Origin: Serratia sp. DD3
GTDB taxonomy: Bacteria > Pseudomonadota > Gammaproteobacteria > Enterobacterales > Enterobacteriaceae
Direction of reading: 5' to 3'
Assembly: GCF_000496755.2 (NCBI RefSeq)
Contig: NZ_AYKS02000077.1
Span: 1-49,041 of the forward strand
DNA length: 49,041 bases
Shown: positions 1 to 11,875 of the stretch, piece after piece
Layout of the letters: each line of letters starts with the position of its first letter
How positions within the stretch are numbered: the stretch's first letter is position 1
Notes under the pieces: generated by a model
Told to the model about the DNA's origin: nothing
Databases searched by the model: none
The model's input: only the letters and a program-made list of their open reading frames with translations
Program-made: the position numbers and the translations under genes

Positions 1-3000
1 CCCTGACGTTTTATGGTGACCTCCCGGGGGGACGTGCAGATGGCTTGCTCAGCACCGATAATTTTATCGCCACCGGCGGTACAGTAAATATTTTAGGCAA
101 TGCAGCGATAGATAACACCCCCGGCAGTAGTTCACTGTTGAACCAAATGACCGGCGACAATGCCATGCAACTGGTGAGTGCGCAAACCGCCAGTGGGGCG
201 GATCAACTGACCTTGCAGATTAATGGTACTAACGTTGGGCAAAATACCTCAGACCAAATTGAACAAAATGGCGTGCATGTTGCCAACGGGATTTATGATT
301 ATGGCTTGAGCAACAGCGGGGAGAGTGGCGAGGGGTTGTATATGGATTATACCCTTACCGCCCTGGAGTTGCTGGAAAATGGCACCGATGCACTGGTGAT
401 AGCCACCGACGGTTTGCCAGGCTCCAACAACGATTTACTGGTTAACGTGTTTGGCACCGGCGGTCTTGTACTGGACGGCACTTTGGCGCCGTTAACCATC
501 TCCAACAGCACCAACAGTTACAGCGGCAGTACCACTATTGCTGGGGGCACCGTCTTGCTGGGGGCCAGTGGGGCGCTGGGGAGTACCTATTTACTGGCCG
601 TGAACAGCGGCAGTACCTTTAACCTCAATAGCTACAACCAACAGGTGGGAAGCACCATCAATGAGGGCACCGTGCTGTTAGGCAGCGGTGTGCTGACCAG
701 TGGGGCGTTAACCAACAATGGCAGCATTAACCTGGGGACCGGTACCTTGGTGCTCACCGAGGGCGGTACTTCCAGCGCTACCGATGGCTTACTGGGTGAT
801 GGCCTGTTGCAGCTACAAGCAGGTACCTTTACCGTCAGTGCCGCCAACAGTGGGTTAACCGCCGATACCCAAATTGACAGCGGCGCGACGCTGGTACTGA
901 ACAATACCGGGACCCTGGGCAGCAGTGATGTGAGTGTCGAGGGGAGCCTCAATTTTGCCCGCGATGGCAGCTTTGCCAACCAGTTCAGTGGTGCAGGGAC
1001 CCTCAATACCCTGGGGGATGTGCAACTCACCGGTGATAACCACTTGTTTATCGGCGCTCAGGTGATTGGTGCCGACAGCCGATTAACCGTCACTGACGCC
1101 AATAATCTGGGGGCCGCCAGCGCCACCGTGGATTTGACCACCGACAGCTCGGTGCTGAATTTCAGTGGCGTGACGGAGGATGTGGCTAATGCCCTGACTG
1201 GGGTGGTTGATTCCACCGTCAGTATCAGCAATGGGGCCGATATGTCCCTGTCTGCGGATAACAGCAATTTTTACGGTTTGTTTGATCTGGTGGGCGGCAG
1301 CACCCTGACGGTGACGCAAGCCCCACAATTGGGCAATGGCTCGGTGGCCATTGCCAGTGGCAGTAATTTGCTGTTTAGCGCCTATGCCAATGGGGTACTG
1401 AGCGCCTTGAACAACGCCCTCAGTGGGGCGGGCACCTGGACGCTGGATGCCAGCCATATCAATCTGAGCAATAGTGGTCATGCGCAGGGCTTGAGTGGTG
1501 TGGTGGACCTGACTAATGGCTCTAGCCTGACTATTGACGGCAGCACAGTGCTGAACAGTGCCGCCAGGGTGAATGTGGCGGATATCGGCAGTGATTTGAA
1601 CATCACCACCACCGGGGCGTTTACCTTTAACAATGGGCTGACCGGGTTGGGGGATGTCAATGTTGATACCAACCAGGCGGTATTTAATTTTGGTACCACG
1701 GTAGGCAATGTGTTTGCGGGTACGGTGAATTTACAAGATACCCTGTTTGACCTATCCGGTGATAACACCAGCGCGTTAACGCTTGCCACCCTCAACCTGG
1801 GTAACGGCAGTAACACTACGGTCGGGGCCAGTGGGGTCATCAGCACAGAAACTGTCGGCGATGTCAGCATTGATGGCGGTAGTTTGACGTTTTATGCCGG
1901 TATTCCCGGCCAGCAGGCGGATGCGGTTATCGCTACTGACAGCTTGACTGCCAATGGTGGGGTGGTGAATGTGTTGGGCAATGTTGCCATTGATAACACC
2001 CCACCCAATGGTTCACTGCTGAATCAAATTTCGGTCTCCAATGGTATTCAACTGGTGAGTGCCCAGAGCGCTTCGGGGGCCAGTCAGTTAACCTTGCTGA
2101 TTAATGGGGCGGCGGCAGGGCAAGGGACTTCGAGCCAAATTGACCAGGGGGGCGTCCATGTTGCCAACGGGATTTATGATTATGGCTTGAGCAACAGTGG
2201 CCGTCATGGGGCGGGCCTGTATATGAGTTACGCCCTCACCGCCCTTGAGTTGCTGGGTAATGGTGTAGATGCGCTGGTGATTGCTACCGATGGGCTGGCG
2301 GGCTCTAACAACAACCTGTCGGTGAATATCTTTGGTACCGGTGACCTGGTGCTGGAGGGTGCCTTTGCACCGTTAACGATTTCCAACAGCACCAACAGCT
2401 ATAGCGGGACCACCACCATCAGTGCAGGCTCGGTGTTGCTGGGGGCCAGTGGGGCGCTGGGCAGCACCAGTTTGCTGGCAGTGAACAGCGGCAGTAGCTT
2501 TAACCTCAATAGCTACAACCAAATGGTGGGGAGTACCACCAATGAAGGCACGGTGCTGTTAGGCGCTGGTGTGCTGACCAGTGGGCTATTCACCAACAAC
2601 GGCAGCATTAACCTGGGGACCGGCACGCTAGCCCTCACCGCAGGGGGCACCTCCAGCGCGACCGATGGGTTACTGGGTGATGGCCTGTTGCAGCTACAAG
2701 CAGGCACCTTTACCGTCAGTGCCGCCAACAGTGGGCTGACCGCTGACACCGACATTGACAGTGGGGCGACGCTGATACTGAACAATACCGGGACCCTGGG
2801 CAGCAGTGATGTGAACGTGGACGGTAACCTCAATTTCGCCCGTGATGGCAGTTTTGCCAACCCACTCAGTGGTGCCGGCACCCTCAATACGCTGGCGGAT
2901 GTGCAACTTACCGGTGATAACAGCCTGTTTACCGGCGCTCAGGTGATTGGCGCAGACAGCCGATTAACCGTCACTGACGCCAATAATCTGGGGGATGCCA

Positions 3001-6000
3001 GCGCCACGGTGGATTTAACCACCGACAGTTCGGTACTGAATTTCAGTGGCTTGCTCGGAGATATCGCCAATGCGCTGACTGGGGTGGTTGATTCCACCGT
3101 CAGTATCAGCAATGGGGCCGAGATGTCCCTGTCCGCCGATAACAGCAATTTTTACGGCGTGTTTGATCTGGTGGATAACAGCACCCTGACGGTGACGCAG
3201 GCACCACAATTAGGCAATGGTGTAGTCGCCATCGCCAGTGGCAGTAATCTGCTGTTTAGCAATTATGCCAGCGGGGCACTGAGTACCCTGGATAACGCGC
3301 TGAGCGGGGCGGGCATCTGGACGCTGGATGCCAGCCATATCAATCTGAGCAATAGCAGTGATGCACAGGGCTTGAGTGGTGTGGTGGACCTGACTAATGG
3401 CTCTAGCCTGACTATTGACGGCAGCACCGTGCTGAACAGTGCCGCCAGGGTGAATGTGGCGGATACCGGCAGTGATTTGAACATCACCACCACCGGGGCG
3501 TTGACCTTCAATAATGCGCTGACCGGGTTGGGGGATGTCAATGTCAACACCAACAACAGCGCCTTTAACTTTGGCACGACGGTGGGCAGTGCGTTTGCCG
3601 GTACGGTGAATTTACAAAATACCCTGTTTGCACTCTCTGGCGACAATACTCGCGCGTTAACGCTTGCCACCCTCAACCTGGGTAACGGCAGTAACACCAC
3701 AGTCGGGGCCAGTGGGGTCATCAGCACAGAAACTGTCGGCGATGTCAGCATTGATGGCGGTAGTGTGACGTTTTATGCCGGTATTCCCGGCCAGCAGGCG
3801 GATGGGATCATCGCGACTGACAGCTTGACTGCCCATGGCGGGGTGGTGAACGTGTTGGGCAATATTGCCATTGATAACACCCCACCCAATGGTTCACTGC
3901 TGAATCAAATTTCGGCCTCCAATGGTATTCAACTGGTGAGTGCTCAGAGCGCTTCGGGGGTCAGTCAGTTAACCTTGCTGATTAATGGGGCGGCGGCAGG
4001 GCAAGGGACCTCGAGCCAAATTGACCAGGGCGGTGTCCATGTTGCCAACGGGATTTATGATTATGGCTTGAGCAACAGTGGCCGTTATGGGGCGGGCCTG
4101 TATATGAATTACGCCCTCACCGCCCTTGAGTTGCTGGGTAATGGTGTAGATGCGCTGGTGATTGCTACCGATGGGCTGGCGGGCTCTAACAACACCCTGT
4201 CGGTGAATATCTTTGGTACCGGTGACTTGGTGCTGGCGGGTGCCCTGGCACCGTTAACGATTTCCAACAGCACCAACAGCTATAGCGGCACCACTACTAT
4301 CAGCGCAGGCTCGGTATCGCTGGGGGCCAGTGGAGCACTGGGCAGCACCACTTTACTGGCAGTGAACAGTGGCAGTACGTTCAACCTCAACAACTACCAG
4401 CAAATTGTGGGAAGTACCACCAATGAGGGCTCGGTGCTGTTAGGCAGTGGCGTACTGACCAGTGGAGCATTAACCAACAATGGTTTGATTGATCTCGGTA
4501 CCGGCACCTTGACCCTGACCCAGGGGGGGAGTTCCGGCGCTACCGACGGTTTAACCGGTAGTGGATTGCTCAATGTCCAAGCCGGTACCTTCACCGTCAG
4601 TGCGGCCAACAGTGGATTAACCGCTGATACCGACATTGACAGTGGGGCGACGCTGATACTGAACAATACCGGGACCCTGGGCAGCAGTGATGTGAACGTG
4701 GACGGTAGCCTGACCTTTGCCCGCGATGGCAGCTTTGCCAACCCACTCAGTGGTGCGGGGATTATCAATACGCTGGCGGATGTGCAACTCACCGGTGATA
4801 ACCACTTGTTTGTCGGTGCTCAGGTGATTGGTGCCGACAGCCGCTTAACCGTGACTGCGGCCAATCACCTGGGGGATGCTGCCGCCACGGTGAATTTAAC
4901 CACCAACACCTCGGAGTTGGTCTTGAGTAGCCTGTTTGGTGCGGTGGCCAATGCACTGACCGGGGTGAGCGATTCAACGGTGACGGTCACCAATGGGTCG
5001 GCGTTGTCGCTGACGGGTGATAACAGCAACTTTAATGGCGGGTATGATCTGATTGGCAACAGCACGGTGACGGTGACACAAGCGCAGAGCCTGGGCAATG
5101 GCTCGGTGGCGATTGCCAGTGGCAGTACGTTGCTGTTTAACGGTTATTTCGCGCGCGCGTTAAGCACCTTGGATAATGCCCTCAGTGGTGATGGCCGTTG
5201 GACGCTCAATGCGAGTCATATTGATTTGAGCAATAACAGCCTGGCTCAGGACTTTAGCGGTGTGGTGAATATCACCCAGGGCTCCAGCTTGAATATCGAC
5301 AGCAGCACGGTACTCAACAGTGCGGCCACGGTGAATGTGGCGGATATCAGCAGTGATCTGAACATCGCCACCACGGGGGCGTTTACCTTCAATAATGCGC
5401 TGACTGGGCAGGGCGTGGTCAATGTCAATACCAACAACACGGCGTTTGATTTTGGCACCCCGGTGGGCAGTGATTTTACCGGCAAGGTCAGCTTGCAAAA
5501 CACCCAGTTTGCTCTCGCCGGCACGAATACCGGTACATTAACGCAAGCCACTCTGGACCTGGGCACGGGCAGTCATACCACCGTGGGGCGTGTTGGGGTG
5601 AGTAGTACAGAAGCCGTGGGTAATGTCAGTCTCCATGGCGGCAGTCTGGTGTTTTATGCCGGCATTCCCGGTCAGCAGGCGGATGGGGTGATTGCGACCA
5701 ACAATTTGACTGCCAGTAGCGGTGTGGTCAATGTTCTGGGCAATCTTTCTATTGATAACACCCCGCCGAATGGCTCATTACTGAATCAAATTTCAGCCTC
5801 CAATGGCATTCAACTGGTGAGTGCCCAGTCAGCCACCGGGGCGAATAAACTGACCTTGCAAATCAATGGTAGCGAGGTGGGGCAAGAGACCACCTCGCAA
5901 ATCGACCAGGGCGGGGTGCATGTTGCCAACGGGATTTATGATTATGCGTTGAGTAACCAGGGTCGCAATGGTGCGGGGCTGTATATGAATTACGCTCTCA

Positions 6001-9000
6001 CTGCGCTGGAGTTGCTCGGTAATGGTGCTGATGCGCTGGTGATTGCCACCGATGGGCTGGCGGGCTCTAACAACGACCTGTCGGTGACTATCTTTGGCAG
6101 CGGTGACCTGGTGCTGGATGGCAGCCTGGCACCGCTAACCATCTCCAACAGCACCAACAGTTACACCGGTAATACCACCCTCCAGGGCGGCACGGTGGTA
6201 CTCGGGGGCAATGGGGCGCTGGGCAGTACCCGCTTGCTGACGGTCAACAGCGGCAGTACGTTTGATCTCAACAGTTACAACCAGAATGTGCAGAGTGCTG
6301 TCAATAATGGCACGGTACTGCTCGGGGCAAGCCTGCTGACCATCGGGACGTTAACCAACAATGGTATCCTTGATCTCGGTAGCGGTATCTTGATGCTGAC
6401 CGAGGGGGGAACCTCCAGCGCGACCGGCGGTTTAACCGGTCATGGTGAGTTGCAGGTGCAAGGGGGCACCTTTACCGTCAGTGCCGCTAATAGTGGCTTA
6501 ACCGGCGATACACAGATTGATAACGGGGCTACGCTGGTGCTGAACAGTGCCGGTACCTTGGGCAGCAGTGAAGTCAATGTGGAGGGTAGCCTGACCTTCG
6601 CCCGGGATGGCCGCTTTGCCAATCAGTTAAGTGGCTCCGGTATCATCAACACCCAAGGGGATGTGCAACTTACGGGCATTAACAGCTTCGGCGGTACCCA
6701 GAGGATTGCAGCGGATAGCCGCTTAACTGTCGATGCGGCTTACAATCTTGGGGATTCAACGGCGACGGTGGATTTAACCACCAATACCTCGGTGCTGGTA
6801 TTCAATGGGTTGAGTGGCTTGGTGATGAATGCACTGACCGGGGTAGACGGTTCAACCGTCAGCGTCAGCAATGGCGCTGATATGGCGCTGGCTGGCGATA
6901 ATAGCAACTTCTATGGGCGGTATGACTTGGTGGGTGACAGCACCCTGACGGTGATATACGCACAGAATCTGGGGCAGGGTTCGGTGGCGATTGCCAGTGG
7001 CAGCAACTTGCTGTTTAGCGATTATGCCGGTGGAGCCCCGAGTACGCTGGATAATGTGTTAACCGGGGCGGGCAATTGGGTGCTGAGTGAAAGCCACATT
7101 AATCTGGCGGGTAACAGCAATGCTCAGAATTTCAGTGGAATAGTGGATTTGACGAGTGGCTCCAGTCTGAATATTGATGGCAACACGGTGCTGAACAGTG
7201 ACGCCAGGGTGAATGTGGCTGATAGCAGCAGTGCGTTAGATATCAACACCAGCGGGGCATTCACCTTCAATAATGCCCTGACCGGGATCGGTGATGTCAA
7301 CGTCAACACCAACAGCGCCGCCTTTAACTTTGGTACTACCGTGGGCAGTGCTTTTGCGGGCACGGTGAATTTACAAAATACCCGGTTTGATTTGTCGGGT
7401 GCCAATACCACCACCTTGACTCAGGCGACGCTTGAGCTGGCGGCGGGCAGTAATACCTCGGTGGGGGATGGGGTACAAACCCTCGGTAGTCTGGTGTTCA
7501 AGGACGGGGTATTAACCTATGCCAACCTGAGTGAAAACAATGGGGTGGTCACTTCCGAGGGGACCATTATTGCGCAAAATATTGATACGCGCGCTGGCGG
7601 TACGGTGAGTGTCAACTTGCCAGAGACACTCTCGCCCAGTATCGAGGGGCTGAACACCCTGGATCTGGACACCGGGGTGATTATTGTCGGGTTGGCGCAA
7701 GGGGCCGCCAACGGCACGGGTGATGAGTTGATACTCACGGATGGCAACAATCTCCCCATCGAGACTATTTATCTGCAAGGCATTACCAACCCCAATAACA
7801 CGACGGTCGCGGGTATGGGGACCTTTATGTATGGCCTCAGTACCGGTATCGAACGGGACGGTTTATATGTCAATTACGGTTTGAAAAAGCTGGAACTGTT
7901 AACCAGCGGCAGTGAAGCGCTGGTTTTGCAGGGCACGTTGGTCAATAACGGCACCCCACACAATAATCTTAACGCGAAAATTACCGGCAGCGGTGATTTG
8001 GCGATTGATTCCCCTAATGATGGCACCATCGTGACCTTGTCAAGTAGCGCCAATGATTACACCGGTGCGACCTTCGTGCGCTCGGGTATTTTGCAGTTAA
8101 TGGCCGATTCGGCCTTGGGGAATACCGCTAACCTTGCCATTAGCAGCGGTGCCCGTGTGGATTTGAATGCCCATACCCAAACGGTGGGGGCACTGAATAC
8201 AGACAGCAACAGTACCTTGGCGCTCAACAATGGCAGCTTGACGGTAAAAGAGGGGGGGCAAGTCAATGGCGTGATGACCGGTGCGGGTAACCTGATATTG
8301 GCTGGCGGCACCTTGGCGCTCACCCGTCATAGCCCGGACTATAGCGCAATAACGCATATCCTCTCTGCAGCCAACGCACAGCTGAGCGAAACCGGCGCGT
8401 TGGGGCAGAGTGACATTATTATCGATGGTCAACTGACGCTGGATAGCGCCGTGGGTAACCTGGTCAATGTGCTACAAGGGGCCGGTGACGTTGAGCTGAC
8501 TAACGCAGCAGCGGTGACATTAACCGGCAATAACAGCCAGTATGGCGGTACCTTCTTCACACAAAGCGGCACCACCTTACAAGCCAGTGCGGCGGAGAGC
8601 CTGGGGAGTGCTGCGGTGGCTAACGACGGGACGTTGGTGTTAGAGACCGATGGGCTCTGGCAGTTTGTCACGCCCGTCAGTGGTCAGGGTACGGTGGTTA
8701 AACAGGGGAGTGGTACGCTACACATTGCCAACGACCAGGTGAGTGCGCAGACCACCGTCATTCAAGCGGGGCGCTTACTGCTCAGCACGACGCCGGCCGT
8801 CATCGCGGGGGGACAAGCCAGTGCGATGGCGTTCAGTGGCGCCTCGTCGGCAATTTTAAACAGCCAGGTTCTCATTGAAGCGAATGGCACCTTGGCGGGT
8901 GATGGCCAGGTGAACGGTAATGTCACCAACGCCGGTACGATGGCGGTTGGGCGCAGTGCCACCGGGGCGGATTACGCCGCGCTGACCATTAATGGCAACT

Positions 9001-10259
9001 ATATTGGCAATAATGGCAATATCACGTTTGATAGCGTGTTGGGTGATGATGCCTCCCAAACGGACCAACTGGTGATTAGCGGTAACACCGCTGGCGAGAG
9101 TACGGTCACCGTCAACAATATTGGCGGCGAAGGGGCTGAAAACAGCAATGGTATTGAAATTATTCGCGTGGGGGGCGTTTCTGCGGGCAACTTTACCTTA
9201 AATGGCCGTGCTGTGGCCGGGGCACTTGATTACTTCCTCTATCAAGGGACACCCACGGACCCAGCCAATGGCAACTGGTATTTGCGCTCGAACTATGGTG
9301 ATTTTGTCAACGATGTCTATCGCCCTGAAGCCGGCAGCTATATGGCCAGCATTGGCACGGCCAATACCTTGTTCAATACGCGCCTGGATGACATCAAACC
9401 CTCGGTTGATGATGGGGAACACAGCTTATGGCTGCGCCAGCAAGGCTCCCGCACCAAGTTTAATGATGCATCCGGCCAGCTTTCCAATAGCAGTAATAAC
9501 TATGTGGTACAACTGGGGGGCGAGGTGTTTAACGGGCAAATCACCGGTGAAGATGCGCTCGCCGTGGGTGTGATGGCGGGTTATGGGCTGAGTAATGGCA
9601 GTTCAGACTCACGGATCAGCGATTACCGTTCTGACAACCGGTTAGACGGTTACTCCCTGGGGGTGTATGGCACCTGGTATCAATATGCCAATCAACGCCA
9701 TAGCCCTTATGTGCATGGCTGGTTGCAGTACGCCTGGTTCAACGGGTCAACCGAAGGGCAGTCGGAGAGTCAGCAGGATTACCGCCTGCGCGGCGCCAGT
9801 GCCTCGGTGGAGGTGGGCTACCCCGTGCAGATTTATCAACGTGGTGATAACACCGGTTATATGACGCCGCAAGCGCAGTTAACCCTTAATGGCGTCAAAA
9901 TGAAGGATTTTACTGATAGCAAAGGCACCCAGATACAACAAAGTGGTCATCATAATCTGCAAACTCGCGTCGGTGTGAAGTTCGCCAATGATATGCAGAT
10001 GGCGGGGGATAAAACGGGCAAGACGGTATTCACCACCTATGCGGCGGTTAATTACATTGGCAATAGCCAGATGTCCGGTGTTTCCATGAATGGCACCACC
10101 CTGCAACAGGCGGGTAACCGCCATCTGGTCGAAGTGCAAGTGGGGGCTGAAGGCAAGTTAAATAAAGACCTCACCGTTTGGGGTAACTTGACCAATCAAA
10201 TTGGTGAGCAGGGTTATGACAATAAAGCGGTGATGGTCGGGGTGAAATACGCCTTCTAA
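1..10259 (+). CDS. Giant autotransporter adhesin-like protein, 5'-partial
   Basis: Type V secretion protein whose passenger is exported through its own C-terminal outer-membrane barrel. The frame is open to the left edge: the codons before the first TTG (base 45) read [10 protein letters not shown], matching the internal repeat motif [10 protein letters not shown], so the true start, signal peptide and possibly more repeats lie outside the window. At least 3418 residues are present. The passenger is rich in Gly, Ser, Thr and Asn, I noticed no cysteine, and it carries PATR-type beta-strand motifs ([12 protein letters not shown]...GALGS) once per repeat, as expected for a beta-helix. Four long tandem repeats occupy 3-7490. 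A non-repeat stalk follows, then a linker ([18 protein letters not shown]) and a barrel from about 9417, ending in VMVGVKYAF with the terminal Phe typical of BamA clients. Likely an adhesin or aggregation factor; the ligand is unknown. I do not assign a yap name. Confidence 0.93.
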   Translation, partial: LTFYGDLPGGRADGLLSTDNFIATGGTVNILGNAAIDNTPGSSSLLNQMTGDNAMQLVSAQTASGADQLTLQINGTNVGQNTSDQIEQNGVHVANGIYDYGLSNSGESGEGLYMDYTLTALELLENGTDALVIATDGLPGSNNDLLVNVFGTGGLVLDGTLAPLTISNSTNSYSGSTTIAGGTVLLGASGALGSTYLLAVNSGSTFNLNSYNQQVGSTINEGTVLLGSGVLTSGALTNNGSINLGTGTLVLTEGGTSSATDGLLGDGLLQLQAGTFTVSAANSGLTADTQIDSGATLVLNNTGTLGSSDVSVEGSLNFARDGSFANQFSGAGTLNTLGDVQLTGDNHLFIGAQVIGADSRLTVTDANNLGAASATVDLTTDSSVLNFSGVTEDVANALTGVVDSTVSISNGADMSLSADNSNFYGLFDLVGGSTLTVTQAPQLGNGSVAIASGSNLLFSAYANGVLSALNNALSGAGTWTLDASHINLSNSGHAQGLSGVVDLTNGSSLTIDGSTVLNSAARVNVADIGSDLNITTTGAFTFNNGLTGLGDVNVDTNQAVFNFGTTVGNVFAGTVNLQDTLFDLSGDNTSALTLATLNLGNGSNTTVGASGVISTETVGDVSIDGGSLTFYAGIPGQQADAVIATDSLTANGGVVNVLGNVAIDNTPPNGSLLNQISVSNGIQLVSAQSASGASQLTLLINGAAAGQGTSSQIDQGGVHVANGIYDYGLSNSGRHGAGLYMSYALTALELLGNGVDALVIATDGLAGSNNNLSVNIFGTGDLVLEGAFAPLTISNSTNSYSGTTTISAGSVLLGASGALGSTSLLAVNSGSSFNLNSYNQMVGSTTNEGTVLLGAGVLTSGLFTNNGSINLGTGTLALTAGGTSSATDGLLGDGLLQLQAGTFTVSAANSGLTADTDIDSGATLILNNTGTLGSSDVNVDGNLNFARDGSFANPLSGAGTLNTLADVQLTGDNSLFTGAQVIGADSRLTVTDANNLGDASATVDLTTDSSVLNFSGLLGDIANALTGVVDSTVSISNGAEMSLSADNSNFYGVFDLVDNSTLTVTQAPQLGNGVVAIASGSNLLFSNYASGALSTLDNALSGAGIWTLDASHINLSNSSDAQGLSGVVDLTNGSSLTIDGSTVLNSAARVNVADTGSDLNITTTGALTFNNALTGLGDVNVNTNNSAFNFGTTVGSAFAGTVNLQNTLFALSGDNTRALTLATLNLGNGSNTTVGASGVISTETVGDVSIDGGSVTFYAGIPGQQADGIIATDSLTAHGGVVNVLGNIAIDNTPPNGSLLNQISASNGIQLVSAQSASGVSQLTLLINGAAAGQGTSSQIDQGGVHVANGIYDYGLSNSGRYGAGLYMNYALTALELLGNGVDALVIATDGLAGSNNTLSVNIFGTGDLVLAGALAPLTISNSTNSYSGTTTISAGSVSLGASGALGSTTLLAVNSGSTFNLNNYQQIVGSTTNEGSVLLGSGVLTSGALTNNGLIDLGTGTLTLTQGGSSGATDGLTGSGLLNVQAGTFTVSAANSGLTADTDIDSGATLILNNTGTLGSSDVNVDGSLTFARDGSFANPLSGAGIINTLADVQLTGDNHLFVGAQVIGADSRLTVTAANHLGDAAATVNLTTNTSELVLSSLFGAVANALTGVSDSTVTVTNGSALSLTGDNSNFNGGYDLIGNSTVTVTQAQSLGNGSVAIASGSTLLFNGYFARALSTLDNALSGDGRWTLNASHIDLSNNSLAQDFSGVVNITQGSSLNIDSSTVLNSAATVNVADISSDLNIATTGAFTFNNALTGQGVVNVNTNNTAFDFGTPVGSDFTGKVSLQNTQFALAGTNTGTLTQATLDLGTGSHTTVGRVGVSSTEAVGNVSLHGGSLVFYAGIPGQQADGVIATNNLTASSGVVNVLGNLSIDNTPPNGSLLNQISASNGIQLVSAQSATGANKLTLQINGSEVGQETTSQIDQGGVHVANGIYDYALSNQGRNGAGLYMNYALTALELLGNGADALVIATDGLAGSNNDLSVTIFGSGDLVLDGSLAPLTISNSTNSYTGNTTLQGGTVVLGGNGALGSTRLLTVNSGSTFDLNSYNQNVQSAVNNGTVLLGASLLTIGTLTNNGILDLGSGILMLTEGGTSSATGGLTGHGELQVQGGTFTVSAANSGLTGDTQIDNGATLVLNSAGTLGSSEVNVEGSLTFARDGRFANQLSGSGIINTQGDVQLTGINSFGGTQRIAADSRLTVDAAYNLGDSTATVDLTTNTSVLVFNGLSGLVMNALTGVDGSTVSVSNGADMALAGDNSNFYGRYDLVGDSTLTVIYAQNLGQGSVAIASGSNLLFSDYAGGAPSTLDNVLTGAGNWVLSESHINLAGNSNAQNFSGIVDLTSGSSLNIDGNTVLNSDARVNVADSSSALDINTSGAFTFNNALTGIGDVNVNTNSAAFNFGTTVGSAFAGTVNLQNTRFDLSGANTTTLTQATLELAAGSNTSVGDGVQTLGSLVFKDGVLTYANLSENNGVVTSEGTIIAQNIDTRAGGTVSVNLPETLSPSIEGLNTLDLDTGVIIVGLAQGAANGTGDELILTDGNNLPIETIYLQGITNPNNTTVAGMGTFMYGLSTGIERDGLYVNYGLKKLELLTSGSEALVLQGTLVNNGTPHNNLNAKITGSGDLAIDSPNDGTIVTLSSSANDYTGATFVRSGILQLMADSALGNTANLAISSGARVDLNAHTQTVGALNTDSNSTLALNNGSLTVKEGGQVNGVMTGAGNLILAGGTLALTRHSPDYSAITHILSAANAQLSETGALGQSDIIIDGQLTLDSAVGNLVNVLQGAGDVELTNAAAVTLTGNNSQYGGTFFTQSGTTLQASAAESLGSAAVANDGTLVLETDGLWQFVTPVSGQGTVVKQGSGTLHIANDQVSAQTTVIQAGRLLLSTTPAVIAGGQASAMAFSGASSAILNSQVLIEANGTLAGDGQVNGNVTNAGTMAVGRSATGADYAALTINGNYIGNNGNITFDSVLGDDASQTDQLVISGNTAGESTVTVNNIGGEGAENSNGIEIIRVGGVSAGNFTLNGRAVAGALDYFLYQGTPTDPANGNWYLRSNYGDFVNDVYRPEAGSYMASIGTANTLFNTRLDDIKPSVDDGEHSLWLRQQGSRTKFNDASGQLSNSSNNYVVQLGGEVFNGQITGEDALAVGVMAGYGLSNGSSDSRISDYRSDNRLDGYSLGVYGTWYQYANQRHSPYVHGWLQYAWFNGSTEGQSESQQDYRLRGASASVEVGYPVQIYQRGDNTGYMTPQAQLTLNGVKMKDFTDSKGTQIQQSGHHNLQTRVGVKFANDMQMAGDKTGKTVFTTYAAVNYIGNSQMSGVSMNGTTLQQAGNRHLVEVQVGAEGKLNKDLTVWGNLTNQIGEQGYDNKAVMVGVKYAF
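3..1883 (+). repeat. Autotransporter passenger repeat R1 (1881 bp)
   Basis: First visible copy of a 627-codon in-frame tandem repeat. I set the boundary at the LTFY motif, codon CTG at base 3; the unit may start elsewhere. Its first bases differ more from R2 than R2 does from R3. Confidence 0.85.
1884..3764 (+). repeat. Autotransporter passenger repeat R2 (1881 bp)
   Basis: Starts at the second [10 protein letters not shown] motif and is exactly 1881 bp long. Its last ~120 bp ([20 protein letters not shown]... region) are almost identical at DNA level to the end of R1, which suggests recent duplication or gene conversion. Confidence 0.9.
3765..5645 (+). repeat. Autotransporter passenger repeat R3 (1881 bp)
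   Basis: Starts at [10 protein letters not shown] and is again exactly 1881 bp. Its first third is nearly identical to R2, including [15 protein letters not shown] and [17 protein letters not shown]; its second half has drifted further. Confidence 0.9.
5646..7490 (+). repeat. Autotransporter passenger repeat R4 (1845 bp, diverged)
   Basis: Starts at [10 protein letters not shown] and is 36 bp shorter than the other copies. It ends where the [10 protein letters not shown] motif opens the non-repeat stalk. It is the most diverged copy, consistent with an older, barrel-proximal unit. Confidence 0.85.
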
Positions 10260-10313
10260 CAGACTGTTGTTATTGAGAGAATGTGATTGGGATAATGTGA
10301 TCCAGAAAATCAG

Positions 10314-10338
10314 GGGCGAGGTGACTCGCCCTTGTTTT
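10314..10338 (+). terminator. Probable terminator of the autotransporter gene
   Basis: Seven-bp stem GGGCGAG / CTCGCCC with a GTGA loop, followed by TTGTTTT, about 55 bp past the stop codon. Confidence 0.65.
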
Positions 10339-10441
10339 ATCACCAGCACTACAGAGACGGCAGGGTAGGCTCCCAAGGCGAGTTTCCGCTTTTCCATCAT
10401 GGTGGTATTTGAGGTGTCGATGGTCACCAAACCTAAATGCA

Positions 10442-10473
10442 AAAATCCCGCTTAGTTGCCTAAGCGGGATTTT
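10442..10473 (-). terminator. Strong bidirectional terminator next to tRNA-Asn
   Basis: Perfect 14-bp stem AAAATCCCGCTTAG / CTAAGCGGGATTTT with a 4-nt loop, so it has A and T runs on both sides. It lies just past the 3' end of the tRNA and can end its transcript as well as stray reading from the left. Confidence 0.85.
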
Positions 10474-10479
10474 CTAAAT

Positions 10480-10496
10480 TTGGCTCCTCTGACTGG
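10480..10496 (-). other. Unoccupied tRNA-Asn attachment site (HPI-type attB core)
   Basis: On the minus strand this reads CCAGTCAGAGGAGCCAA: the last 16 nt of the tRNA plus one base. From memory it equals the 17-bp repeat flanking the yersiniabactin high-pathogenicity island in Yersinia. No integrase or island gene follows, so this copy is empty. Confidence 0.7.
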
Positions 10497-10556
10497 ACTC
10501 GAACCAGTGACATACGGATTAACAGTCCGCCGTTCTACCGACTGAACTACAGAGGA
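10481..10556 (-). tRNA. tRNA-Asn (GTT anticodon)
   Basis: The minus strand folds as a 76-nt tRNA: acceptor TCCTCTG pairing with CAGAGGA, discriminator G, encoded CCA, T-loop GGTTCGAGTCC, D-loop AGTCGGTAGA and anticodon loop CTGTTAA with GTT. It decodes AAC/AAU. It is a single gene with its own terminator downstream at 10442-10473. Confidence 0.97.
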
Positions 10557-10657
10557 ATCGTGTGAACGGGGCGCATCATATCCAGCGGCCATCATTGTGT
10601 CAATGCTAAATTGTTCTTGATGATCTGACTGCTCATCATCTGAACAAACTCAGCGGT

Positions 10658-11437
10658 CTAGGGTTCATCGTTAGCGCCCCAATGCTGCAAACGGCTCAAA
10701 GGGTCTTGCTGATAGAAGCGCTTGAAATGGCCATATAATGTAGGGAAACGGTTTACCAGCAGTTCCGGAGCACTAAAGAAGTATTCAGAAAGCACAGCAA
10801 AGCATTCTGCGGGATCACTGGCCGCATAAGGGTCCATACTGGCGGCTTCTTCACCTACCATATCGATTTCGTCTTGCAGGTTTTCCATCACAGTGTGCAG
10901 GTCATGTTCCCAGGCGGCAACATCACGTAAAGGAATGAAGGGGATACCTGTCGCGTTGCCGCCGTTACGCATGTCTAATTTATGTGCGGCTTCATGAATA
11001 ACCAGGTTGAAACCGGAAAGGTCAAAAGAGTCTTGCACATCTTGCCAATTTAACACGATCGGGCCTTGTTCCCAGCTTTGGCCCGCTTGAACGATGGGCC
11101 CAGAGTGGACTAATCCAATATCATCTTGCCACTCATCCTCGACCACAAATGGGAAAGGATAAAGCAGGATTTCATTGAAACCATCCAGGTAATCTGCACC
11201 CAGTTCCATCACTGGCAAGGCAAATAGCAGAGCAATCCGAGCCTGCATTAATGGCGTCAATTCCAACCCTTGTAACGGTAGGATGCGCTTGTTTTGCAGC
11301 AGTTGGCTGGCGACAGCGACCAAACGCCGTTGCTCTTGCTCATTTAAAGGAGCAAGTAGGGGGATATCCAGGGCCTCCTGCCATTGGGCAAAGGTTTCTG
11401 CCTGTATTGAATTTGCTTTCCACGGCCATTTAATCAT
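10658..11437 (-). CDS. mtfA: MtfA zinc peptidase (Mlc titration factor)
   Basis: Cytosolic zinc-dependent peptidase of the MtfA/DUF980 family. In E. coli it binds and titrates the glucose repressor Mlc and so raises ptsG expression. The gluzincin motif HEAAH is at residues 148-152 and the downstream [16 protein letters not shown] stretch supplies the third metal ligand. I chose the ATG giving MIKWPWK, which matches the E. coli N-terminus; an in-frame GTG 21 bp upstream (11458) would add MTLMSSI and lacks family support. The resulting 259 residues are close to the family's usual length. It stands alone, transcribed toward the tRNA. Confidence 0.93.
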   Translation of the reverse strand: MIKWPWKANSIQAETFAQWQEALDIPLLAPLNEQEQRRLVAVASQLLQNKRILPLQGLELTPLMQARIALLFALPVMELGADYLDGFNEILLYPFPFVVEDEWQDDIGLVHSGPIVQAGQSWEQGPIVLNWQDVQDSFDLSGFNLVIHEAAHKLDMRNGGNATGIPFIPLRDVAAWEHDLHTVMENLQDEIDMVGEEAASMDPYAASDPAECFAVLSEYFFSAPELLVNRFPTLYGHFKRFYQQDPLSRLQHWGANDEP

Positions 11438-11619
11438 TATGCTGCTCATCAAGGTCACTTGAGTATCAGGCAGTGACTTAGGTGGTGAAGATACGGCAAA
11501 AATTCGCTACCCAGCTTCATTCAAGTTGTAGGACAAAGCATATGGTACCGGGGAGTAGGGGGGACTTACCGTACCGCTCTTGGCGTTGGAAGCCCCGATG
11601 CTACCTGTAAGCGCGAAGT

Positions 11620-11658
11620 GTTAAACCTAAATGCTAAACCTAAATGCTAAACCTAAAT
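11620..11658. repeat. Three tandem 13-bp repeats (GYTAAACCTAAAT)
   Basis: Units at 11620-11632, 11633-11645 and 11646-11658 differ only at the second base (T/C). The core AAACCTAAATGC also occurs once at 10429-10440, right outside the tRNA-Asn terminator. Confidence 0.85.
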
Positions 11659-11781
11659 GTTAAATCGATAGAAGTAGACCAACAAGCCTACTTCTAACCG
11701 ACGTCGACTTCGGCCTTTAGGGCCTTTTACCTCATACTGCCGGTAACGATGATGCTTACAACTTGATTTCACGTGAGTAAC

Positions 11782-11838
11782 TACCCAAGCCGATTCAAAT
11801 TTCTTAAATGTCGGTGATCATTTGAATCAACCTGGGTA
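11782..11838. repeat. Long imperfect palindrome (intergenic repeat candidate)
   Basis: Arms TACCCA-agcc-GATTCAAAT and ATTTGAATC-aacc-TGGGTA are 19 nt each, differ only in the central four bases and enclose a 19-nt loop. Symmetry and intergenic position resemble the palindromic mini-elements common in Yersinia genomes; I cannot name the family. Confidence 0.6.
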
Positions 11839-11875
11839 TCGATGGTGCCCCTTACCAAGGTGAGGATCAGCGGGT

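Larger units (their letters stand above)
11459..11875. other. Gene-free, structure-rich spacer between mtfA and ydcH
   Basis: No convincing reading frame. It holds a 13-bp triple repeat (11620-11658), a 9-bp perfect hairpin (11669-11696), a GGCC-TTTA-GGGCC-TTTT terminator-like string near 11715-11730, and a long imperfect palindrome (11782-11838). Spacing and order would fit a small structured RNA or decayed repeat elements; neither is proven. Confidence 0.5.

Noticed and set aside
1..7490. CRISPR or satellite array as explanation of the repeats
   Set aside because: Units are 1.8 kb, in frame, with no short repeat-spacer alternation and no cas genes.
632..9422. Many 60-160-codon minus-strand frames inside the autotransporter gene (for example 1083-1481 and 3263-3751)
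   Set aside because: They recur at the same place in each repeat, lack RBS, and are shadows of the biased GC and codon pattern of the real gene.
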